Positions 27,100-36,131 of a stretch of DNA of 64,000 bases are shown piece by piece; within the stretch, counting starts at the first letter, position 1; every line of letters starts with the position of its first letter. This DNA is from HGM04593 sp045660825 (GTDB lineage: Bacteria > Bacteroidota > Bacteroidia > Bacteroidales > Bacteroidaceae). Location of the stretch: NCBI GenBank assembly GCA_045660825.1, contig JAZREN010000060.1:80727-144726 (forward strand), given 5' to 3'. The position numbers and the translations under genes are program-made. The notes beneath the pieces were generated by a model. That model was given only the letters and a program-made list of their open reading frames with translations, ran no database searches and had not been told where the DNA came from.

Positions 27100-29331
27100 A
27101 TGAACAAGAAAGTATTGACATTAGGCCTTATGCTTATGGCCGGCCTGGGTGCAACAGCCCAGGTGAGCCTTGTGAACCCCGTTCCACAGGAGGTTACAAC
27201 GGCTGCAGAGAATGCAATTTTCGATGCACCCGCAACATGGAGTATCAACGCAGCAAAAACACACCGGAGCGGTTACATCTATGACGCTCTGATGACAGCA
27301 TCGCCCGAGGTTGCAAAGAAAGCGAACTTCAAGGTGACACTTGGCGTACGTGGCGAGAGCCAGGTTTGCAAGTACAAGAAGAACATCCCCGCAAAGAGCG
27401 AGGGTTACTTCATGAAGGTGACAGAGAAAGAGGTAGTGATTGCCGGTAATGACGAGAAGGGTCTCTACTATGGTGTTCAGACACTGCTTGGCATGATGAA
27501 CGAGGGCAAGCTCGAGGCTTGCACCATCACCGACTGGCCCGATGTACCTTTCCGCGGAACAGTTGAGGGTTTCTATGGCACACCATGGAGCCACGAGGCA
27601 CGCAAGAGCCAGCTCGAGTTCTACGGCCGCAACAAGATGAACGTATATATCTATGGTCCAAAGGACGATCCCTGGCACCGCGACAAGTGGCGCGAGGCAT
27701 ACCCCGAGGGCGAGGCTAGCCGCATTGCCGAGCTCGTGAACGTAGCAAAGGCAAACGGCGTTAACTTCTATTGGGCTATCCACCCAGGTGTTGACATCAA
27801 GTGGAACGACGAGGACCGCGATTTCCTCATGGCAAAGCTCGAAATCATGTACAACCTTGGCGTACGTTCTTTCGCAGTATTCTTCGACGATATCTGGGGC
27901 GAGGGCGCAAAGGCCGACAAGCAGGCAGCACTCCTCAACTACATCGACGACAACTTTGTACAGGTGAAGAAGGATGTTGCTCCGCTCATCCTTTGCCCAA
28001 CAGAGTACAACAAGGGGTGGGCAAACGAGCAGGGCGGTTACCTGCGTACACTCGGTAGCAACCTCAACAAGGGTATCGAGGTGATGTGGACAGGTAACTC
28101 AGTCGTTGCATGCATCGACAAGCCAACCATGGAGTGGATCAACGAGCGCATTGAGCGCAAGGGCTACATCTGGTTGAACTTCCCCGTTAACGACTTCGTA
28201 CGCGACCACATCCTCATGGGTCCTGCCTATGGCAACGGCCTCGACATCGCAACCGACGTTTCAGGTTTCGTAAGCAACCCAATGGAGTATGCCGAGACCT
28301 CAAAGATTTCACTCTACGGTATTGCAGACTACTGCTGGAACATGGAGGAGTATGACTACCAGAGCAACTGGGAGAAGAGCCTTAAGGACATCCTCCCAAG
28401 CAACCACGAGGCACTGCACACATTCGCACTCTACAACAAGGACCTCGGCCCCAACGGCCACGGATTCCGTCGCGAAGAGGGCGATGAGCTCAAGGAGATT
28501 GTTGCCGCAGTTGAGAAGGGTGACTTCATGGGCGTAGCAATGCTCAACGTAGCATGCTGCGAACTTGAGATTGCCTGCGACCTCCTGCTCAACGACAACA
28601 GCAACCCACAGTTGTTGCACGAGTTGCGTCCTTGGATCATCCAGGGCAAGAACCTTGCCTCATATGGTAGAGCTGTGTGCACAATGAAGATGTTCGCGTC
28701 AATGCAGGACAACAGCGCATCGACAAGCCAGTTCATCAATTTCGAGAACCTCTACAAGCAGGCACGCTCATTGCAGAAGCAGATGTTCGACCTTGAGAAC
28801 AACAAGGCAATGCGTCACCCATACCAGATTGGCACAAAGATTGGTACAAAGGTTATGTTGCCAACATTAAACAAGGTGTTTGCACAGGCAACCGAGGAGT
28901 ACAATGCCACACATGGTACCGACCTTGACAAGAACGCCGAGTACAACCCATTCAAGCTCACATCAACTGTTACACAGCTTGCACTGCTCCCTGTGAAGCT
29001 CAACGGCGACAGAGTGGAGATTGCATCGGCACTCGAGGTCATCAACTGGCAGGCTGGCGGCGAGCTCATGATTGAGAGCGAAACACCTGTTACATTCCAG
29101 GGCATGGACTTCAACTTTGGTGTCAACGGCGTTGCAAAGCACTTCTCACTCGAGTTGTTCGTCAACGGCGCATGGCGCGAAGTTAGCCTCCTGCACTACA
29201 GCGACAACGACCCCGTTATCCACACCGGCAACGAACTTGGCGGCATGACAGCAACCAAACTGCGCATCACCAACAAGAGCGGCGAGGAGCAGAAGGTATA
29301 TTTCAGAAGCTTCAGCTTTGTAAAACGATAA
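27100..29331 (+). CDS. GH84 beta-N-acetylglucosaminidase (O-GlcNAcase-like)
   Basis: Protein of 743 residues with a signal peptide (GLGATAQV). Domains: an N-terminal GH20b-like domain (to about 145), a catalytic barrel starting FRGTVEGFYGTPW, with the paired acids FFDD (Asp263, Asp264), then a helical and a C-terminal beta domain. The layout and length match Bacteroides thetaiotaomicron BtGH84 (about 740 residues). It hydrolyses beta-linked GlcNAc from glycoconjugates by substrate-assisted catalysis, probably in the periplasm or at the surface. Together with the GH95 enzyme it points to use of host glycans. Confidence 0.94.
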   Translation: MNKKVLTLGLMLMAGLGATAQVSLVNPVPQEVTTAAENAIFDAPATWSINAAKTHRSGYIYDALMTASPEVAKKANFKVTLGVRGESQVCKYKKNIPAKSEGYFMKVTEKEVVIAGNDEKGLYYGVQTLLGMMNEGKLEACTITDWPDVPFRGTVEGFYGTPWSHEARKSQLEFYGRNKMNVYIYGPKDDPWHRDKWREAYPEGEASRIAELVNVAKANGVNFYWAIHPGVDIKWNDEDRDFLMAKLEIMYNLGVRSFAVFFDDIWGEGAKADKQAALLNYIDDNFVQVKKDVAPLILCPTEYNKGWANEQGGYLRTLGSNLNKGIEVMWTGNSVVACIDKPTMEWINERIERKGYIWLNFPVNDFVRDHILMGPAYGNGLDIATDVSGFVSNPMEYAETSKISLYGIADYCWNMEEYDYQSNWEKSLKDILPSNHEALHTFALYNKDLGPNGHGFRREEGDELKEIVAAVEKGDFMGVAMLNVACCELEIACDLLLNDNSNPQLLHELRPWIIQGKNLASYGRAVCTMKMFASMQDNSASTSQFINFENLYKQARSLQKQMFDLENNKAMRHPYQIGTKIGTKVMLPTLNKVFAQATEEYNATHGTDLDKNAEYNPFKLTSTVTQLALLPVKLNGDRVEIASALEVINWQAGGELMIESETPVTFQGMDFNFGVNGVAKHFSLELFVNGAWREVSLLHYSDNDPVIHTGNELGGMTATKLRITNKSGEEQKVYFRSFSFVKR

Positions 29332-29355
29332 ACAGCAGAACTCACCGCATAAATA

Positions 29356-29390
29356 AACTCTCCCTGTCACGGTCCGTGACGGGGAGAGTT
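29356..29390. terminator. Terminator hairpin after the GH84 gene
   Basis: AACTCTCCCTGTCAC pairs with GTGACGGGGAGAGTT (one G-T pair) around a 5-nt loop. It lies 25 nt beyond the stop and before the converging transposase gene. Confidence 0.8.
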
Positions 29391-29430
29391 TGTGTATATA
29401 TAAGTATGGAGGATTATGTGAGTGAAATAC

Positions 29431-30441
29431 TCAACTGTATGCTGCGCAAATAACTTTTGCCATCTCGTTCAACGACAGACATTGCCCTCGACTTATATTC
29501 AGGCGTTGGTTATGATGCTCCCATGGAGACAGAATCAACAGGCGCCCATCAGCACAGGCATCGAAGCGACTGCCACCGGGCTTTGCCATCTCAGTAAAAC
29601 CGTTCTCTTGCAGTAGAATGAGCGGAAAGCCTGCATCAAAGGCAGCACGCATAATGGACTTCTCGCCGGGTGAAATGCTCGGCGAGACAAGGACAGCTCC
29701 ACTGCGTGCCTTTTCCAGGAAGAAATGCTTTCGCATCTCAATCTGTTCTTCGCTCAAACTGCGCGAACACTGAACCTGCAAACGCACAGGGTGCGAAAGC
29801 AAGAAACGGTTACCTATGGCCGAGAAATCAAACTCACCCACCTTTATGTTACGCTGCACGCGGAAAAACTCCGGACGAGAACGCTTCATGAGCAAACGGC
29901 GAGGATTATCACGCAAATAGTTGAGCCAGTTCACAAGCTGGCCTCGACGGTCAAGTATTCCATCTGTGTACCCAATGCTCCACAGCATTCCCTGCTTGCG
30001 GTTTGGTACAGTAGGCTGCGATACTATCGCAGCAGAGCAAACGCTCCTGTAAACCCTGTTCGTCGCTATTTTAAAACCTTTGATTACTTGTCCAAGATGC
30101 TGCGGCATCTTCTCCTTTACAAAAAGGATGCCGTGCAGGTGATCGGGCATCAATTGAAGCGCCAGCACCTCCACTTGGGGGTAGTGCTCGTTTATCTCCA
30201 TCCAGTGTTTTTCCACAGCCCTGCCAAGAGGCGAAAGTTCCATGCGGGGAGCATCCTGGGTCCCATGCTCAGCCTCCAGGTTACCCACAACAGTTCCCAA
30301 CAAAGGACGCCGCCCTTCAACCGTCATTGTTATCAGGTACATGCGCCGAGCACAGTAGTTGTGTCCATCCCGTCGACGTGTCATTGATGGCACCGTCTCA
30401 CCTGCAAAACGCAGTTTTGTAGCCAGCTGTTCAGGAGTCAT
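29431..30441 (-). CDS. RAYT-type (REP-associated, Y1) transposase with extra C-terminal domain
   Basis: Protein of 336 residues. The N-terminal part is an IS200-like Y1 domain: LMPDHLHGILF holds the HUH motif (His101, His103), WSIGYTDGIL holds the likely catalytic Tyr158, and WLNYLRDNPRR is the helix typical of REP-associated transposases. From about 215 there is a further ~120-residue domain with GAVLVSPSISPGEK, GFPLILLQENGF and GRLLILSPWEH, a Rossmann-like pattern faintly resembling DprA. No IS-type ends are seen near the gene, as expected for a domesticated RAYT. It may act on one of the palindromic repeats in this window; that link is inference. Confidence 0.85.
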   Translation of the reverse strand: MTPEQLATKLRFAGETVPSMTRRRDGHNYCARRMYLITMTVEGRRPLLGTVVGNLEAEHGTQDAPRMELSPLGRAVEKHWMEINEHYPQVEVLALQLMPDHLHGILFVKEKMPQHLGQVIKGFKIATNRVYRSVCSAAIVSQPTVPNRKQGMLWSIGYTDGILDRRGQLVNWLNYLRDNPRRLLMKRSRPEFFRVQRNIKVGEFDFSAIGNRFLLSHPVRLQVQCSRSLSEEQIEMRKHFFLEKARSGAVLVSPSISPGEKSIMRAAFDAGFPLILLQENGFTEMAKPGGSRFDACADGRLLILSPWEHHNQRLNISRGQCLSLNEMAKVICAAYS

Positions 30442-30471
30442 TGAATTTCAATCCAAACGGTTAAACCGCTA

Positions 30472-31236
30472 TCAATAGTTCTTGATTATGTAATCGGCAT
30501 TCATTTTACGATGCGGCTTCATCAGTTTCCTGTCATTGAATATCGCATCGGCAGCCCAATAGGCCAGCTCGGCGGTCAATATGCCCACTGCTGCGCCAAC
30601 AAGCACATCGCTCGTGTAGTGCCAATTGTTAAGCACACGCATCACTCCTGTAGCCGTTGCCACGGTGTAACCGGCAATGGGAATCCATATGCTGCGGTTG
30701 CCATATTCGTGCGCAAGCAGCGTGGCACCCATGAATGCCTTTGCCGTGTGCCCCGATGGGAAACTCTCCTCCTCACCATTAGGGCGGGTACGGTTCACGC
30801 TCCATTTAAGACCCTTTACCGTTGCGGCCATCATCACTGCAGCCAAGGCATCGGCAGTGAGCACCTGCCAACGGTTCTTGCTCACACCCTTTACGCCACA
30901 TGCACCCATTGCAAGATGCGCAGCCCAGGGGGCATATTGCAGATAGTCGTCGACCTTTGCCTGAAAACCGGGAAGCTTTTTCTGCACACCGTCGGCAATG
31001 TATTTGTCGGCAGGCATCAATGCAAAACCCGCAGCAGCCACCGGCAATGCCACGCAAAAAGAGTGATGGGCATAGTGGAGGTTGTACTGTTTGTTTGTCA
31101 CCTCAATTGTAGCGGACGCATCACTTTTCACCTCTGTACTGTCAGTATCAAATGTGAAAGCTGAAGACGGAAAGCTGAAGACGTCTTGTGCAATAATGCC
31201 AAAAAGACAAAGGATGAGGAGTATTCTTGTTTTCAT
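30472..31236 (-). CDS. PAP2-family phosphatase, exported
   Basis: Protein of 254 residues with a signal or anchor segment. The PAP2 active-site set is present: KWSVNRTRP (Lys144, Arg151, Pro152), FPSGHTA (His163) and RVLNNWHYTSD (Arg200, His206, Asp210). The Ser usually before the third-motif Arg is Met199 here. Only weakly hydrophobic helices surround the site. It probably dephosphorylates lipid or isoprenoid phosphates facing the periplasm. It lies 30 nt upstream of the transposase gene, in the same direction. Confidence 0.87.
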   Translation of the reverse strand: MKTRILLILCLFGIIAQDVFSFPSSAFTFDTDSTEVKSDASATIEVTNKQYNLHYAHHSFCVALPVAAAGFALMPADKYIADGVQKKLPGFQAKVDDYLQYAPWAAHLAMGACGVKGVSKNRWQVLTADALAAVMMAATVKGLKWSVNRTRPNGEEESFPSGHTAKAFMGATLLAHEYGNRSIWIPIAGYTVATATGVMRVLNNWHYTSDVLVGAAVGILTAELAYWAADAIFNDRKLMKPHRKMNADYIIKNY

Positions 31237-31492
31237 AATGGATTATCAATGCAATATGTCACAAAAGTAATCAAATAGAGGGAATAGTACAAATGAGCAA
31301 CAAGGATAGAGCATACATATTTTGTCCTGTTTCCGATGCTTGAACGGCTGTTTGCTGTGATTTTGATGGTGACGTTTTTTTCGACATTACCATTATACGT
31401 GGTATAATTCATTTCAAAGGTAATTCTCCACCAACGGCACCGTTGAACTTTGTGGCAAGGTCATTCAAATTTACCAATGACCACACCACCTA

Positions 31493-32449
31493 TTATCTCT
31501 TATGATTATGCTTATACAACTGCCACGTATTCACCAGATTATGCCACAGTGAATAGAAACCACCGGCAATGGCAGTAACCGGAGTGAGGAACGTACACGC
31601 GAACCATATGGCAAAAACCGTATTCTTCTGCCCCAAGGATTGCCCGCCGGTGATGACCTCGCCGTTGCGGCGGCCAATGTAACGCCCGAATGCGAACTGC
31701 ACCATACAACATACCAATGAAACGGCTGCAATACCCGCCATAACCCAAATTGAGAGATTGCTGTGCGCTATTGCACGCGTTGTCATTGCAATGGCAAGCG
31801 ACAACGCCACAAGCCACAGGTAGAACGGCAAGTTACGCCCTTTGGTAACAAGCAGGGAGTGCAGACGCGGCAGGAAGCGGCGCACAGCCTCGGCACACAA
31901 AAGCGGGCACAGCAACAGTGGGAACACCTTGCCCATGATGAGCAGGAACGATGCCGTGAGCGACATGCCCTCAACCGGGTGCGACATTGCTAGGAACAGC
32001 GGAGCTACAAGCGCCACTGCAATGTTTATCTGCATGGTATATGAGATGAGCGATGCCGAGTTGCCACCCAAACGCGCAGTGATTACCGCCGCAGCCGTTG
32101 CTGTGGGGCACAACAGGCACATCATTGCAGCCTCAAGCAACACACGCACAGTTACCGGCATCTGCGGTACAATGGCAATTGTCAACGAAATTGCGATGAA
32201 CGACAACAACTGGAAGGCAAGCAGCCACAGGTGCCATTTCGATGGTTTGAGTTCCTTAATCCTCACCTTGCAGAATGTGACAAAAAGCATTGCAAAGATT
32301 AGCCCCGGCTGCAGGTACGATATTACCGACAACACAAAATCATGGGTACCATCGAACAGCGGGATGCCGGTGTACAGCAGATACATCACCACTCCACCGA
32401 GCATGGCAATGGGCAACGACCAATCGCGCAGGAATTTATGGAAATTCAT
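31493..32449 (-). CDS. BASS-family (bile acid:Na+ symporter-like) transporter
   Basis: Protein of 318 residues from ATG 32449, which forms an ATGA overlap with the stop of the upstream nnrD gene; an earlier in-frame ATG is less likely. About nine or ten membrane segments. MCLLCPTATAAAVITARLGGNSASLISYTM corresponds to the crossover region of the bile acid:sodium symporter fold. Substrate unknown; family members carry organic anions or pantoate. Translation is probably coupled to the NAD(P)HX repair gene. Confidence 0.8.
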   Translation of the reverse strand: MNFHKFLRDWSLPIAMLGGVVMYLLYTGIPLFDGTHDFVLSVISYLQPGLIFAMLFVTFCKVRIKELKPSKWHLWLLAFQLLSFIAISLTIAIVPQMPVTVRVLLEAAMMCLLCPTATAAAVITARLGGNSASLISYTMQINIAVALVAPLFLAMSHPVEGMSLTASFLLIMGKVFPLLLCPLLCAEAVRRFLPRLHSLLVTKGRNLPFYLWLVALSLAIAMTTRAIAHSNLSIWVMAGIAAVSLVCCMVQFAFGRYIGRRNGEVITGGQSLGQKNTVFAIWFACTFLTPVTAIAGGFYSLWHNLVNTWQLYKHNHKR

Positions 32450-33963
32450 CGCACGCACTCCTCCTCGAGTGAGCGCCATGCACGTGGCAAACAGTCGACA
32501 ATGTCACCCGCCACAAGCGCTATCTGCCCCTTTTCGTTTGCGGCGATATCACCGGCAAGACCGTGTACATAGACCGCAAGACGTGCGGCATCGGGCACTG
32601 CATAACCCTGCGCCATCAGCGCGAGTATACAACCCGTGAGCACATCGCCACAGCCTCCTGTCGCCATTCCCGGATTACCCGTGCTGTTGAAGTGCATCGT
32701 ACCCATTTGAGTGACTATGACAGTGTATGCCCCTTTGAGCACTATCGTCACGCCGAATGTCATAGCATAGGCTTGTGCTGCCTGCAGGCGCACGTAAGAG
32801 CTGTCCGTTTCACCAAAGAGGCGTGCAAATTCGCCAACATGCGGTGTTATTACACTACCCTGTGGCAAGCGCTGCATATATTTGGGATTACGTGCAAGGA
32901 TGTTCAAGGCATCGGCATCGAGCACCATGGGCGCCTTGCAGCTGTCTATGAGAGCAAGCAATGCCGCCTCGCTCTCCTTGCTCTGTCCAAGACCGGGACC
33001 AACGCCAACAGCGGTGTAACGCTCAGTGTCTATTGTGTCACTGAAACAGCACTCACAGCTGTCAATGCTTGTCATTGCCTCGGGCACTGCACCCTGCACA
33101 ATAGCATTGTTGCACGATGGCACATGCACCGTCAACAGCCCCACTCCACTGCGCAATGCCGCGCGCGCGGCAAGCACCGAAGCGCCCGCCATACCCTTTG
33201 AACCAGCCACAAGCAGTGCACGTCCGAACGTGCCCTTGTGCGCATGCTTTGCACGCGTTCTAATCAAAGGTTTTATTTCATCACGGCAAGTATAGAAGAA
33301 AGGCGACGGAGTCTCCTCTATCGCACGTTGCGAAAGTTGTATATCAAGTATCTGCAACTCGCCGACGAACATCTCGTTCTCGGCAAACAGTTGCGAGAGT
33401 TTTGGGAACTGCAATGTAAGAGTGAGCGTTGCAAGCACAATGAGCTGTAGCGCAGGCTCGTTCTCGCCACCCAAAAGACCCGATGGCATATCTATTGCCA
33501 CCACATCGTTGTTGCAGGCATCAATGCCACGTATAACATTGGCAAACACGCCGCTCACCACAGGACGGTCGAGCCCGCTGCCAAAGAGCGCGTCAATAAC
33601 GACAGCATTGTCGGCAAGGGGTGGCATTTTGAAATCATCGGCTACCTGTGTAACAGGCACTCCTGCGGCACACAGGCGCTCAAGGTTGACTGCACAATCG
33701 GGTGAGAGCTTTCCTTTGGGGTTTATGAGCCACACCGCCACCTTGCAACCGGCATCATTGAGCATACGCGCCACGGCAAGGCCGTCGCCACCGTTGTTGC
33801 CGGGACCTGCAAACACAGCAAAACTACGCCCGGCATAACGCTCAAGTATTGCCGCCGTCAATGCACGCGCGGCACGCTCCATCAGGTCAATGGATGCCAC
33901 AGGCTCATGCTCTATCGTGTAGGCATCAATAGCCTTTATAAGCGGTGTGTTGAAGAATTTCAT
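32446..33963 (-). CDS. nnrD: Bifunctional NAD(P)HX epimerase/dehydratase
   Basis: Protein of 505 residues. The N-terminal epimerase domain (about 1-210) has GPGNNGGDGLAVAR, and the C-terminal ADP-dependent dehydratase (about 225-500) has LDADALNIL and GNPGMATGGCGDVLTG. It repairs hydrated NADH and NADPH. The frame is open to 34038, but those extra residues translate a REP-like repeat (LEILRCAQDDI), so the start is the ATG at 33963 (MKFFNTPLIKAID). Confidence 0.93.
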   Translation of the reverse strand: MKFFNTPLIKAIDAYTIEHEPVASIDLMERAARALTAAILERYAGRSFAVFAGPGNNGGDGLAVARMLNDAGCKVAVWLINPKGKLSPDCAVNLERLCAAGVPVTQVADDFKMPPLADNAVVIDALFGSGLDRPVVSGVFANVIRGIDACNNDVVAIDMPSGLLGGENEPALQLIVLATLTLTLQFPKLSQLFAENEMFVGELQILDIQLSQRAIEETPSPFFYTCRDEIKPLIRTRAKHAHKGTFGRALLVAGSKGMAGASVLAARAALRSGVGLLTVHVPSCNNAIVQGAVPEAMTSIDSCECCFSDTIDTERYTAVGVGPGLGQSKESEAALLALIDSCKAPMVLDADALNILARNPKYMQRLPQGSVITPHVGEFARLFGETDSSYVRLQAAQAYAMTFGVTIVLKGAYTVIVTQMGTMHFNSTGNPGMATGGCGDVLTGCILALMAQGYAVPDAARLAVYVHGLAGDIAANEKGQIALVAGDIVDCLPRAWRSLEEECVR

Positions 33964-33983
33964 AACTTCAATTACTGGCAGTA

Positions 33984-34064
33984 TGTCATCCTGAGCACAG
34001 CGAAGGATCTCCAATACGTATTTAAAGAGATTCTTCACTTCATTACATTCCGTTCAGAATGACA
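33984..34064. repeat. REP-like palindrome, TGTCATCCTGA family, copy 2
   Basis: Arm 1 is TGTCATCCTGAGCACAGCGA then AGGATCT. Arm 2, inverted, contains AGATTCTTCACTTC and ends TTCAGAATGACA. It fills the gap between aroQ and nnrD and overlaps the possible upstream extension of nnrD. Confidence 0.7.
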
Positions 34065-34075
34065 GACAACCTTGT

Positions 34076-34507
34076 TTACAAAATATTTTTAAGATATTCC
34101 AGTCCCTCCTTGTAGCCATCGAAGCCCTTGCCGCAGATTGTCTTCTGCGCATAGAGCGAAACATATGAAAAACGGCGGAACTCCTCGCGGGTTGATATAT
34201 CGGTCAAGTGCACCTCGGCCGTTGGCAACGCCACAGCTTTGAGCGCATCGAGTATTGCCACACTTGTATGTGTGTATGCGGCAGGATTGATGAGTATGCC
34301 GTCGAACACGCCGTATGCCGCCTGAATCTTGTCTACAATCACACCCTCGTGGTTCGACTGGAACAGCTCGACATCGAGCGACAACTCTGCCGCACAATCA
34401 CGGATGAACTGCTGCAACGCCGCAAAGTTCTTTGCGCCATAGAGCGCCGGCTCACGCAACCCCAACAAGTTGAGGTTCGGACCATTTATTACCAATATCT
34501 TTTTCAT
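34076..34507 (-). CDS. aroQ: 3-dehydroquinate dehydratase, type II
   Basis: Protein of 143 residues. GPNLNLLGLREPALYG holds the N-terminal substrate/catalytic loop (Asn, Arg, Tyr). QSNHEGVIVDKIQ, NPAAYTHTSVAI and EVHLTDISTREEFRRFS complete the type II signature. It converts 3-dehydroquinate to 3-dehydroshikimate in the shikimate pathway. It is the most downstream aromatic gene of the block that begins with aroF. Confidence 0.95.
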   Translation of the reverse strand: MKKILVINGPNLNLLGLREPALYGAKNFAALQQFIRDCAAELSLDVELFQSNHEGVIVDKIQAAYGVFDGILINPAAYTHTSVAILDALKAVALPTAEVHLTDISTREEFRRFSYVSLYAQKTICGKGFDGYKEGLEYLKNIL

Positions 34508-34574
34508 ATCAAATCATATTCACAACGCAATAATCGCAGTTTTACCAAATAAATTATTAGTATAAATTGGTGAG

Positions 34575-34660
34575 AACAAGGCTTGTGCAAACGAGTAAAA
34601 CGCAAAGCTTGCTTTAGCGTTTTGCAACGAGTACAGCCAAGGCTCGCCAAAGGCAGCCGG
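34575..34660 (+). repeat. Two-hairpin dispersed repeat, copy 2 (diverged stem)
   Basis: Hairpin 1 (34597-34623) is AAAACGC-AAAGC, loop TT, GCTTT-a-GCGTTTT, with the same bulged A as the copy at 1690 but two changed base pairs, both compensated. The flanks GTGCAAACGAGT and GCAACGAGTACAGCCAAGG match the copy at 52000. It fills the aroQ-pheA gap; nothing else is seen there. Confidence 0.7.
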
Positions 34661-34752
34661 CTTGCGACGGTTTTGGGAACAGAAGTTTACTAATCGTAAA
34701 TGACTGTTTACAAAACCAAGCGTAACGCAGTTATCGCCATTTTAGACAAAAA

Positions 34753-35895
34753 TTATATTATTTCGGCATATGTCCCAAAATACCTGAACTGCTCCCCACA
34801 CTCATGCAGCTCGCACATAAGGGTGAGGAACTCATCGCTGTAAACCGATGCCTCGATATCGAAATAGAAACGATACTCGAACTCGCGTTCGGGGATTTGG
34901 CGGCTCTCGAGTTTCACAAGGTTCACGCCACTTGCGTTGAAGCGTGACATAATGCGGAAGAGGGTTCCGGGGCGGTTAGGTATGTTTATCATCACACTTG
35001 TGCGGTCGGCACCTGAGTATATTTTAGGCTCTTTGGCAATACAGATGAAGCGGGTATAGTTGTTGTCGCGGTTTTGAACAGACGACTTGAGTACTTGCAT
35101 CTGATAGAGCTCGGCACAGAGGCGAGATGAAAGAGATGCCTTTGTGTGGTCACCGCCCTGAGCCACCATGCGTGCCGCCTCGGCAGTGTTCTCGCAAGCG
35201 ATTACGCGCACATTCTTGAGAGTTGAAAGGAACTCGGAGCACTGGTTTATGGCCTGCTGGTGCGAGTAGATTTCGCGAATATCCTCGAGCTTTGTACCGG
35301 GAAGAGCAAGGATTGCGTGATCGACTTTGAGACGTACACCGCGCACAATGTTCACGTTATACGCAGCAAGCAGGTCGTAAATGGCATTTACTGAACCTGC
35401 AAGGGAGTTCTCTATTGGCAAGACACCGAACTCACAGAGGCCGCTGCTCACAGCCTTGAAAACACCCTCGAAATTGCTCATGTACATTATTTCGGGAAGG
35501 TCGAAAAGACGCTCCGATGCAAGGTGCGCATATGAACCCTCGCAACCTGCACAAGCAACCGAGCCACGTTTTGGGAACGGCTGTGGCGGAACCGATGCAA
35601 TCTGTTTGAAGTGGTTGAAGAAATCGGTACCTTCGGAGAGCATACGTGTCTCGTACGACTCGCTCAGGTCGAATATCGTACGGTAAAGTGTACGGCCATA
35701 GCCCTCGAATTCCGGGCCAAGACGCTTCGACACATTCTGCAACACGGTGCGTGCACGCGATGGGTGATACACCGGCATGTTGTTCTCCTTCTTGTACTTT
35801 CCGATACCCGACACCACCTGCATGCGGCGTGCGAAAAGGTCGCACATCTGGGTATCAATTTCGTCTATCTCCTGACGTAGTTTGTCCAAATCCAT
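34753..35895 (-). CDS. pheA: Bifunctional chorismate mutase / prephenate dehydratase
   Basis: Protein of 380 residues. The chorismate mutase helices (about 1-85: LRQEIDEIDTQMCDLFARRM, YHPSRA) are followed by prephenate dehydratase (about 105-285: GCEGSYAH, LPIENSLAGSVNAIYDLL, then the NNYTRF catalytic region) and an ACT domain (about 295-375: PNRPGTLFRIMSRF, LESRQIP). It converts chorismate to phenylpyruvate and is expected to be inhibited by Phe through the ACT domain. Confidence 0.95.
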   Translation of the reverse strand: MDLDKLRQEIDEIDTQMCDLFARRMQVVSGIGKYKKENNMPVYHPSRARTVLQNVSKRLGPEFEGYGRTLYRTIFDLSESYETRMLSEGTDFFNHFKQIASVPPQPFPKRGSVACAGCEGSYAHLASERLFDLPEIMYMSNFEGVFKAVSSGLCEFGVLPIENSLAGSVNAIYDLLAAYNVNIVRGVRLKVDHAILALPGTKLEDIREIYSHQQAINQCSEFLSTLKNVRVIACENTAEAARMVAQGGDHTKASLSSRLCAELYQMQVLKSSVQNRDNNYTRFICIAKEPKIYSGADRTSVMINIPNRPGTLFRIMSRFNASGVNLVKLESRQIPEREFEYRFYFDIEASVYSDEFLTLMCELHECGEQFRYFGTYAEII

Positions 35896-35934
35896 ATTAT
35901 GTTGTCATTTATTGTTTTCTTTATACTGTTTTCC

Positions 35935-36011
35935 GAGATCCCTCGTCGCTCCGCTCTGTCGGGATGACAATTTCGCATTATTTGTCATATCGACCAAACG
36001 GGAGATATCTC
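35935..36011. repeat. REP-like palindrome, TGTCATCCTGA family, copy 3
   Basis: Arm 1 is GAGATCCCTCGTCGCTCCGC then TCTGTCGGGATGACA. Arm 2 is TTGTCATATCGACC then AAACGGGAGATATCTC. It lies back to back with the two-hairpin repeat in the pheA-aroA gap. Confidence 0.65.
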
Positions 36012-36013
36012 TA

Positions 36014-36131
36014 ACCACACCTTTAACCACACTGCGTGCGCTTGACCCCGCTCCGGCTCGCGTTAAAAGCTCAAGCAAGCTTGGCTTTTGCTCGCTTGCA
36101 CGAGCTTTCACCTTTCACTTTTCACCTTTCA
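36014..36131 (-). repeat. Two-hairpin dispersed repeat, copy 3, reaching into aroA
   Basis: Read on the minus strand, this is the closest match to the copy at 1690. It has the same hairpin 1 (36065-36089), the same linker with three base changes, and the same CGCACGCAGTGTGGTTAAAGG tail in two short parts. Its GTGAAAGGTGAAAAGTGA end forms the last codons and the stop of aroA. Confidence 0.75.

Noticed and set aside
18783..29331. Calling the GH95/GH84 stretch a polysaccharide utilisation locus
   Set aside because: The two glycosidases are about 6 kb apart, separated by unrelated genes on both strands, and no SusC/SusD pair is linked to them.
31237..31492. 256-nt gap between the PAP2 and BASS genes
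   Set aside because: Only a 16-codon frame and A/T-rich sequence are seen; no repeat copy or convincing promoter could be assigned.
33964..34038. N-terminal extension of the NAD(P)HX repair enzyme
   Set aside because: The extra residues translate the TGTCATCCTGA repeat; the family start is at 33963.
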